From: Pyricularia pennisetigena
Lineage: Eukaryota > Ascomycota > Sordariomycetes > Magnaporthales > Pyriculariaceae
Direction: 5' to 3'
DNA length: 64,000 nt
Assembly (NCBI RefSeq): GCF_004337985.1
Contig: NC_043740.1
Span: 434,001-498,000 of the forward strand
The notes beneath the pieces were generated by a model. The model saw only the letters and a list, made by a program, of their open reading frames with translations. It was not told the origin of the DNA and ran no database searches. The position numbers and the translations under genes were made by a program. Shown here piece after piece: positions 57,550-64,000 of the stretch (position 1 is the first letter of the stretch; every line of letters starts with the position of its first letter).

Positions 57550-59291
57550 TCCTTTTTTCACGATCTTTGGAAAAATGTAATTACCTTATGCTCTGTTGTT
57601 AAGGAACGTTCGTATAAGTTTTCCATTAAATTGTATATTTAGGAATATATATTCGTATACTGTTTTCGTGGTTTGCGTGGCGTTTAAAGTTCTTTATTCC
57701 GTTTTTATTATTACCGTTTGGTGCCTTATACCGTTTAACTGTCTTAGTTTTTTGGCTTACTGGTCTCGCGTCGTGGGTCCTTATTCTTTTTATTTCGGGG
57801 CGTATAATTGTTTTTAATTTTAATTTTATTAAATCGGTACCCCGTTGGTGCAGGCGTTTTTCGTACGTTTATAGGTATTTCATTATTTTTAACGTTAGTG
57901 TTCCACACGATTTTGGTCATAGGTGCGGGTCCTGGTTATCGTAACTTCGTTTCGTACTATACCTGTGCTTTGGTTAATATATATATTTTGCAAATGTTTC
58001 GGGTGCATTCGTACTATAGGAATTGTTTTTAATTATAATATACCATGGGGTAATTATTACAAAGGGTAAAAATTACCGCTGGTTCGGTATTAAATCTTAT
58101 TTTAATTTCCCAATTGGGTAATTTAATGGTGGTGTATATTTTGTGGATACCTATTATTTTACGTCGTCGTGGAAAAAAATCGTGGACTATTTTTCTGCTA
58201 AAATGCAGTCCGCAATTGTTTCGAAAATATTTTGCCCAAAAGATTTTTATATATTTGGGATGTTTAATATCCAAAATTGGGTGGTTTCCGAAGGTTGGAT
58301 TAATTGGTCCTATGGGGCTTTGTATTTGTATTCGAAATAATGTTCCGGGAAATTGCATTAATTGGTCCTCTCGGTATAAATCGATAAATTTCTTCTTATA
58401 TATATAGGGGTTGTTTTCCTTTGCTGCACTATATGGGTCTGAAAATATAGTCTTTTTTTCGCTTAATTCGTTTTCGTTACTGGATTCGTCCGTTGGGGCT
58501 TATTGGATTATCCGGATGCGGTGGGTTTATCCCAATGGTTTTAATTTTAATTTTTCTAAAATATTTAATTCCGTAGGTTCGGGTAATTTGGCGTTTTGTT
58601 TGCGTAATTGTGCTGGTGGTCTGGCTTTAACAAATACGCGGTTTCCTACTATGAAAATCCGGGTGCCTTTGGGCTTTTATAAATACCATCCTGCGTCCAT
58701 TTTTGCGCTATTATGGGTTATATAATTGTCGTCGTAGCATACGGTCCAACTTATCAAGCTATATTAGTCCGGTTATATTTATTGGTGGGTAATGGCATTT
58801 AATTCTCGTGGTTTTTTGGAATCGGGGTGTAGGTCCGGAGTGCTTTAAGGACAAAATTTGGCTATATATCCTGGTTTATCGCATTTACAACATTAGCTAT
58901 TTTTGGGATTTTTGCGAGGTTTTTTATATTGGGTCGCGAGAAAATCCATAAATTCGCTATATATTCCGTAGGAAATATTATATTGGCGAAACGGTTTAAA
59001 ATATTAATATTTGCGTCCCGTTTTAATTTGTCGCAAAATTGGTCCCTATACGCTGCGTCCTTCGCGTCGTTCCAGTTTTCGTTCGTAAAATCGGTTGTCG
59101 ATTTTAACTGCTAGCTTTACGTACTCGGTTAGGGTATCGGGTCGCTTTTTTTTAACAAATTCGTTTTTAACTTTTTTTTTAAATCCCGCATAAAATCGTG
59201 CCATTAAGGCTTCGGGGCCCCATAATAATTTGGCGGTAATTTATCGAAATTTACTAACATATTTAGATACCGATTTGGTTTGGGTAAAGCG
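57550..59291 (-). pseudogene. Gypsy-III gag, linker and protease, broken
   Basis: Capsid remnants (RFTQTKSVSKYVSKF …, …VKIDNRFYERKLERRE) occupy about 59290-59060. The knuckle region is near 58850-58900. The Cys/His linker frame 58358-58029 reads FWAKYFRNNCGLHF (first Cys now Tyr). The protease site near 57590 reads NNRA for DSGA. All catalytic or metal sites are hit. Confidence 0.75.
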
Positions 59292-59903
59292 TGTGAACAT
59301 GGCTAGCACAGGGCTAATTATATTAGTCACCCTGCATCGAATAAATAAATAAATAACAAATAAAACGTATACGCGTTCATACACACAAAGCTTTATATAT
59401 TACGTCTTTGTTCATAGTTTCAACAACAAAACAAATACGTCATATTTAATCTAGCTTAATGGTATAATGCACGTACCATAATCTATATCATATATACGTT
59501 GAAGTGCGTGGGTTCGAATCCCGCTGTGGTCGCAGATTTTCTGTGCATGCATAAGCACAATAAGCCGTTAGGCTCAATGGGCCGTTAGGCTCAATAGGTC
59601 GGCAGGTTAGTCACATAAATAAGGCCAAATTATATGACGTGACCCCGTATTCCGGACATCCGGATCGAAGATCTGCACCTACGGATTCGAATACGTAATT
59701 TATAACTTAGCCTTAGATTCATCACCTTTATAACCTTCATCGATTCAACGATTAAACGAATCGATTGTGCAACAATAGTATATTATCTCTATTACCCGCT
59801 AGCAAACGGTTATCTACCATTTTAACGTTACATTAACCTTATACGTGATCCACTCTTCCCCGCGTTTAAAATTAAGCTTATTTTATTTCGTAACCTCCTC
59901 ACA
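59292..59903 (+). repeat. Copia-I copy 3 5' LTR
   Basis: This 612-bp LTR runs from TGTGAACATGG to CCTCCTCACA. Compared with 10931-11579 it has only one GCTAGC…CCCTGCAT unit near its start, explaining the shorter length. It includes the tRNA-like module. Confidence 0.92.
59445..59534 (+). promoter_or_regulatory. tRNA-like Pol III promoter module, best-preserved copy
   Basis: A box TAGCTTAATGG (59452-59462) and B box GGTTCGAATCC (59511-59521) both fit the Pol III consensus. The anticodon-like stem ACGTA/TACGT encloses a 19-nt loop with CCATAATC. The T-arm GTGGG-TTCGAAT-CCCGC pairs fully (one G-U). The 3' side TGTGGTC lacks a 5' partner (TTTAATC instead of GACCACA). No clear T-run terminator directly follows; TTTT occurs at about 59537. 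Confidence 0.75.
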
Positions 59904-59922
59904 GGTTATAAGCCCGGATTAA
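59904..59922 (+). promoter_or_regulatory. Copia-I copy 3 primer-binding site (half-tRNA type)
   Basis: GGTTATAAGCCCGGATTA follows the LTR directly. It equals copy 2 (GGTTATGAGCCCGG) except for one G-to-A change. It is complementary to the anticodon arm of initiator tRNA-Met. Confidence 0.6.
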
Positions 59923-60274
59923 CTCATACCAACGAAATCAATACCAATACCATTAAATCTATCGACTATTTTTTAGCCCTATTTCGGATGAACCCGAACC
60001 TTGTACCATTCGATAGCTCTATTTACACTTTATCCAACGGTAGAACTACCGAAACCGGAATCGCACGCGCCGTCGAGAGAACCCGACCTTTACCTATACC
60101 TACCTATATACCTCAACAAACACTCGCCTATATTTTCACCGCTATTCGTCCTATCGATACGAGACCTATACCGTCCGAAAGCTTTTTCCAAAACCTATTT
60201 AACCGAGCAACCCTTTCGACCCTAACCCCGACCGTTACCGAAATACAATACAAATAAGAGACCCTTTATTTAAG
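59923..60274 (+). other. Copia-I copy 3 leader with a conserved open frame
   Basis: A 90-codon frame at 59988-60257 (MNPNLVPFDSSIYTLSNG … RPLPIPTYIPQQTLAYIF) ends 17 bases before the gag ATG. Copy 2 preserves the same frame with one stop. It could be a leader peptide or chance conservation. Confidence 0.35.
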
Positions 60275-61234
60275 ATGGCTACTTTCGACAAAATCCCAAT
60301 AGTAACCCTTAAGGGCACCGAAAATTACGTTATCTGGGCTATTCGTGCTTAAGCGGCTTTGGAAGTAAAGGGATTCGCGTGTACCCTGGAACAAAAAAAG
60401 GGAGTTATTATTAGCTTCGATGTTAATAATAATATGGAACCCACTGGTATCCCCAATGGCATCCAAAGTGGTAGTAATACCCTTGAACCTTTGGATTATA
60501 CAATCAAAAATACGCTGGTTTTAGCCTTTATAAAATCACTGTGCGATAATAAACCTTTTTTAAATATAAAAAAGTGCACTTCTGCGTACGAAGCCTGGAA
60601 TAAATTAAAAAATATATATAATCCTGAAGGCTATATTTCGGATTTCCTTTTTTTAAAGGAGTTTAATTCGGCTGTACCAGAATCGTTTAATAATATCGAG
60701 GTTTATTTGAATAAAATACAAGAGTTATATTTAGTTTTGAAATTTAAAGGTTTAACTACTCAAGATAAGGTTATTATAACCTGGGTATTAAATATTTTAA
60801 ATCAAAATTGGACCTTTTTTGCACAATATATTATTTAAAAGCTACGGCATAATTTAGATAAATGTACGGTAGATTTACTTTTTACCAATATTTTAGATGA
60901 ATGTCGTGGTGAGGATAATATTAATAAACATTATACCGTATCGTTGAATGAACTTTTGACCTCTAATAAGGTTAATAATAAAGTAAATTCTTTAACCATT
61001 AACAATTACAATTATAATCATATTTGTAATTATAATTATTATTATAATAATAATTACCCCAATAACGGGAATAAAGCTGATTATTTGAATTTGGGATATT
61101 ACTGTTTTACAACGTTTGTTCCAAATTTAATTTATTCTGACTTTAATCCACATATTGTATTGCACTTTACCATAAAGTCCTCCAATTTTAATATAGACAG
61201 TGCAGCAACAATTTATACATGTTGCAATATATAA
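60275..61234 (+). pseudogene. Copia-I copy 3 gag and protease, broken
   Basis: The frame opens MATFDKIPIVTLKGTENYV and stops at a TAA where copy 2 has CAA (Gln). It continues 60359-60838 (KGFACTLEQKKGVI … AYEAWNKLKNIYNPEGY … IITWVLNILNQNW) and 60944-61234. The Asn/Tyr-rich tail leads to protease site NIDSAATIYTC. No zinc knuckle is seen. The capsid resembles the UBN2 class. Confidence 0.85.
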
Positions 61235-61246
61235 TATTTAACAGAC

Positions 61247-62560
61247 GTTAAAGATATAGATACGACTGTTAAATGGGGTAGTGCTTCCCATTTAAATATA
61301 AATAAGATGGGAACTATAAAAGTCAAATTCAATAATACAGGTATAATAGAAACCATAAATAACGTGTACTATGTACCAGAATTTGGGTTTAATATATTCT
61401 CTATTGCACACCTACAGAATTACACTATAACCTTTATAAACAATAAAGTAATGGTGATGTATAAAAAATATAAACATAAAATAACAAAAGGTTATAAAAA
61501 TAATGGGCTATATATTCTACCTACCCAAATTGTGGAAAATAATTGTATATTATATACGGAAGAAAAGTCGAATAATAACGATATTTCTTCCAATGCAATA
61601 TATAAATTACACGTTAAATATGGGCATATAGGGTTAACACCCCTATTGCAGTTAATAAAGACAAATAAAGTAAAGATATCCAAAGACGATATATACAAAT
61701 ATAATAAATATACGTGTGAGATTTGCTTAACTGCAAAATCCAATCGGAAAATAAACAGGACTTCTGCAAATATTACAAATTATAATATATTAGACAGAAT
61801 CCATTCCGATTTAGGTGGACCCATAAATCCACCCACGTATAATTATTATGAATATTACATAACGTTTTTGGATAAAAAGTCACGTTATTTACGTATTACA
61901 TTGTTAAAAACAAAGGCTGATGCCCTAGAGGCATTTAATATATATAAAAAACAAATGGATAATAATACCGTTAATATGAATGGTAAAAGAACAATAAAAG
62001 AGTTCTTTACCGATAATGGAGGCGAATATATAAGTAACCAATTTAAGATTGCGTTATAGAATAACGGTATTATACACCATTTTACGCCTGCATATACAAA
62101 AGAGCCAAATGGGTTAATAGAACGTATAAATTTAACCCTATTTAACAAGGTCAGGGCTATGCTATTTGATAAAAAGCACCTAACTATTTATGGGGTGAGG
62201 CTTTATTAGCCGCTGTATACCTATATAATCACACCCCACATACGGCTTTAAATATGCAGACGCCAGCCAATATATTTCACAATATAAGTGAAAATAATAT
62301 AAATAATAATGCAATTCACGTTAATAACTATATATAACCTTGGGGATGTATTATTTACTATAACGATAACCATGATAAAGAGAAGCTTGAACCTCGAAAT
62401 AAAATTGGTATTTTAGTAGGTTTTACACCTAATATAAAGATATATAAAATATGGGACCCATATAAAAGGAAATCTTTGCTGGTTAGAGATATTACCTTTA
62501 TAACGGATAAATTTTATCCATATATAAACAACGAAAATACCATTATAAATAATAATAATA
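61247..62560 (+). pseudogene. Copia-I copy 3 integrase, broken
   Basis: The frame 61307-62059 reads IKVKFNNTGIIETINNVYYV, HVKYGHIGLTPLLQL, TCEICLTAKSNRK, ILDRIHSDLGGPI and KEFFTDNGGEYISNQF: zinc site plus two catalytic Asp, all intact. One TAG ends it at 62059. The C-terminal part (ERINLTLFNK-like … PRNKIGILVGFTPNIK) continues to 62560. Confidence 0.88.
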
Positions 62561-64000
62561 TAAACGAGGTCGAATTCTTTTTACCAGATTTCGAGGTAAA
62601 TCCAGTAAATAATACAAATATAAATGAAAATAACGTTGATAAAAATAACATTAATAACGTTAATAACGCGAATAACGTTAATAATGCTGATAAAAACAGC
62701 GTTGTTACCAATAACAATAATCCCCAAGCAGCTAACATTTCGTCTATAAAAATAAATATAAAAAACAAACCCCCAATAAATTCTGCAGAATATAAAATAT
62801 ATAATGACGTTCTATTTACGATACGTGATATCAATAAGTCGTTAAAATTGAATTTTAACGAAGATAATTACGTATTAATAACAAATTCGTTAATAGAACC
62901 GAATACCTATAAACAAGCCATGGAAAGCCAAGATTGGGAAAACTGGCTGCAGGCTTGCAAAGACGAAAATAATAGCTTAACAGAATCCAATACCTTTACT
63001 TCAACGGATTTACCTCCAAATAAAATAGCTATAACTGGGCGCTGGGTTTTTAAGAAAAAACCCTTAAACAATATAAATAATATTCGTTTTATTACGGATA
63101 TTAATCAACGGTATCGTTATAAAGCCAGATGGGTAGTACAGGGATTCCACCAAATTATGGGTGTTAATTACTTGGATACCTTTTCTACAATTTGTAGAAC
63201 AGAAACCTGGTATATACTTATAATGCTAGCATTACATAAAGGGTGGTACGTTATTCAATATGACGTTAAGAACGCGTTTTTACACGCAGATATCGATACC
63301 GAAATATATGTAAAGTTACCTACAGGGCTATATACAGATAAAAAGTATATAAATAAAGTGGGTAAATTAAATAAAACCCTGTATGGTTTAAAACAAGCGC
63401 CTAGACTTTGGTATAAATACTTTACCAAAACGCTGATAAAGTTAGGTTTTACTGTTTTCCCATACGACGAAGGCGTATATATAAACCAAGATAATAATAG
63501 CCAATTTTTTGGCATTATTATGGTTTGCCACGTCGACGATATTTTGGCATTTAATGCTGATTTATCGTTATTGGATATTCTTTATAAAGAATTATCCAAA
63601 TATATAAAAATAGAATGTATGGGACCTGTGTCCAATTTTTTGGGTAACAGGATAACGATAAATAGAAACAATAAAACCGCTTTTATTAGCCAGGAAGATT
63701 ATACCAATAAAATATTGAATAAATTCAATATTATAAATAACGAAAAACCTTTTACCATTCCGGGGGTACCTGGTTTGAAATTGGATATAAATAAACATAA
63801 ATCTACAAAAGAGGAAATCAAAAATTTCCAACAAAAAGTAGGCTCACTACTATATTTAGCAACAAAAAGCCGCCCAGATATAACATATTGCACGTGCCTA
63901 GCCGCCAGGTTCATGGCTAATCCTGGGGCTGAACATTTCAAGATTTTTGAAAATGTTTTTAAATATCTGCTAAAAAATCCCACTTTTGGCCTACAATATA
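62561..64000 (+). pseudogene. Copia-I copy 3 linker and reverse transcriptase, incomplete
   Basis: An Asn-rich linker (about 62590-62720, NNVNNANNVNNADKN) precedes RT at 62921: MESQDWENWLQACKDENN, GRWVFKKKP, WVVQGFHQIMGVNYLDTF, YDVKNAFLHADIDTEIYV, LYGLKQAPRLWYKYF, and catalytic VCHVDDILAF at about 63523-63552. RT appears nearly uninterrupted from here to the window end, the best-preserved enzyme in the window. Confidence 0.88.

Larger units (their letters stand above)
53057..59291 (-). mobile_element. Gypsy-III, chromovirus of the Gypsy-I family, 5' part missing
   Basis: Read right to left: gag (from 59291), Cys/His linker, protease, RT, RNase H, integrase, chromodomain, antisense frame, and 3' LTR (53057-53512). 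Collinear with Gypsy-I throughout. Copia-I copy 3 cuts gag at 59292, so the 5' LTR should lie beyond the right edge. Left flank of the LTR is GAACC. Confidence 0.9.
59292..64000 (+). mobile_element. Copia-I copy 3, cut by the right window edge
   Basis: The 5' LTR (59292-59903), half-tRNA primer site, leader, gag, integrase and most of RT are present. RNase H and 3' LTR lie outside. It is inserted in Gypsy-III gag after AAGCG. It is opposite in orientation to copy 2 and allows most of the protein to be read. Confidence 0.92.

Noticed and set aside
59445..59534. Functional tRNA gene in the Copia-I LTR
   Set aside because: D, anticodon and T arms look good but no 5' acceptor strand complements the 3' side, so it is called tRNA-like only.
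1..64000. Mitochondrial DNA as explanation for the AT richness and many stops
   Set aside because: Nested LTR retrotransposons with TSDs, chromodomains and C-to-T/G-to-A decay are nuclear features; no mitochondrial genes are seen.

Overview
This 64 kb window looks like an AT-rich, repeat-packed compartment of a filamentous ascomycete nuclear genome, possibly subtelomeric or an AT-isochore. Almost everything is LTR retrotransposon of Copia and Gypsy (chromovirus) type. The coding frames are broken mainly by C-to-T and G-to-A changes (CAA to TAA stops, catalytic Asp to Asn, Glu to Lys), the signature expected of repeat-induced point mutation (RIP). Names such as Copia-I or Gypsy-II are local labels, not database names.

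Layout. Positions 1-42918 form one deeply nested stack whose order can be read from target-site duplications (TSDs). The outermost piece is a Copia-II LTR (40701-42918). It holds two copies (C and D) of a non-autonomous DNA transposon with 9-bp TSDs (called M here). Copy C was split by Gypsy-II (9387-40214). Gypsy-II in turn received Copia-II copy 2 (in its 5' LTR), Copia-I copy 2 (10931-16829, TSD ACCTT), a solo Copia-II LTR (17569-18138, TSD GTACC), a 453-bp TRIM-like element (19283-19735), Copia-II copy 3 (21182-36071, TSD AAACT) and M copy B (36220-38080). Copia-II copy 3 contains the complete Gypsy-I (26137-33355, TSD AAAAT). Copia-II copy 2 contains M copy A and Copia-II copy 1, and copy 1 is interrupted at the left edge by a Copia-I LTR.

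Positions 42919-47541 are the only sizeable block without recognisable intact repeats. It carries one convincing intact gene, a 107-residue predicted secreted protein (44839-45162, minus strand) with two cysteines after the signal peptide, which resembles a candidate effector. It also has a GC-rich patch and degenerate 64-bp tandem repeats. Positions 47551-51358 are a cluster of M elements (E, F, G, H). Positions 51364-53056 hold a tandem duplication and a decayed RecQ-like helicase. Gypsy-III (53057-59291, minus) follows, interrupted by Copia-I copy 3 (59292 to the window end).

Most interesting observations: a tRNA-like sequence with Pol III A and B boxes inside the Copia-I LTR, removed in one LTR by a deletion between short direct repeats; primer-binding sites in the Copia families that match the anticodon arm of initiator tRNA-Met rather than a tRNA 3' end; a coiled-coil-like antisense reading frame between the chromodomain and 3' LTR of all three Gypsy copies; the M transposon family, with five perfect 9-bp TSDs and no visible transposase; and two families inserting one base apart at the same site in two Copia-II copies.
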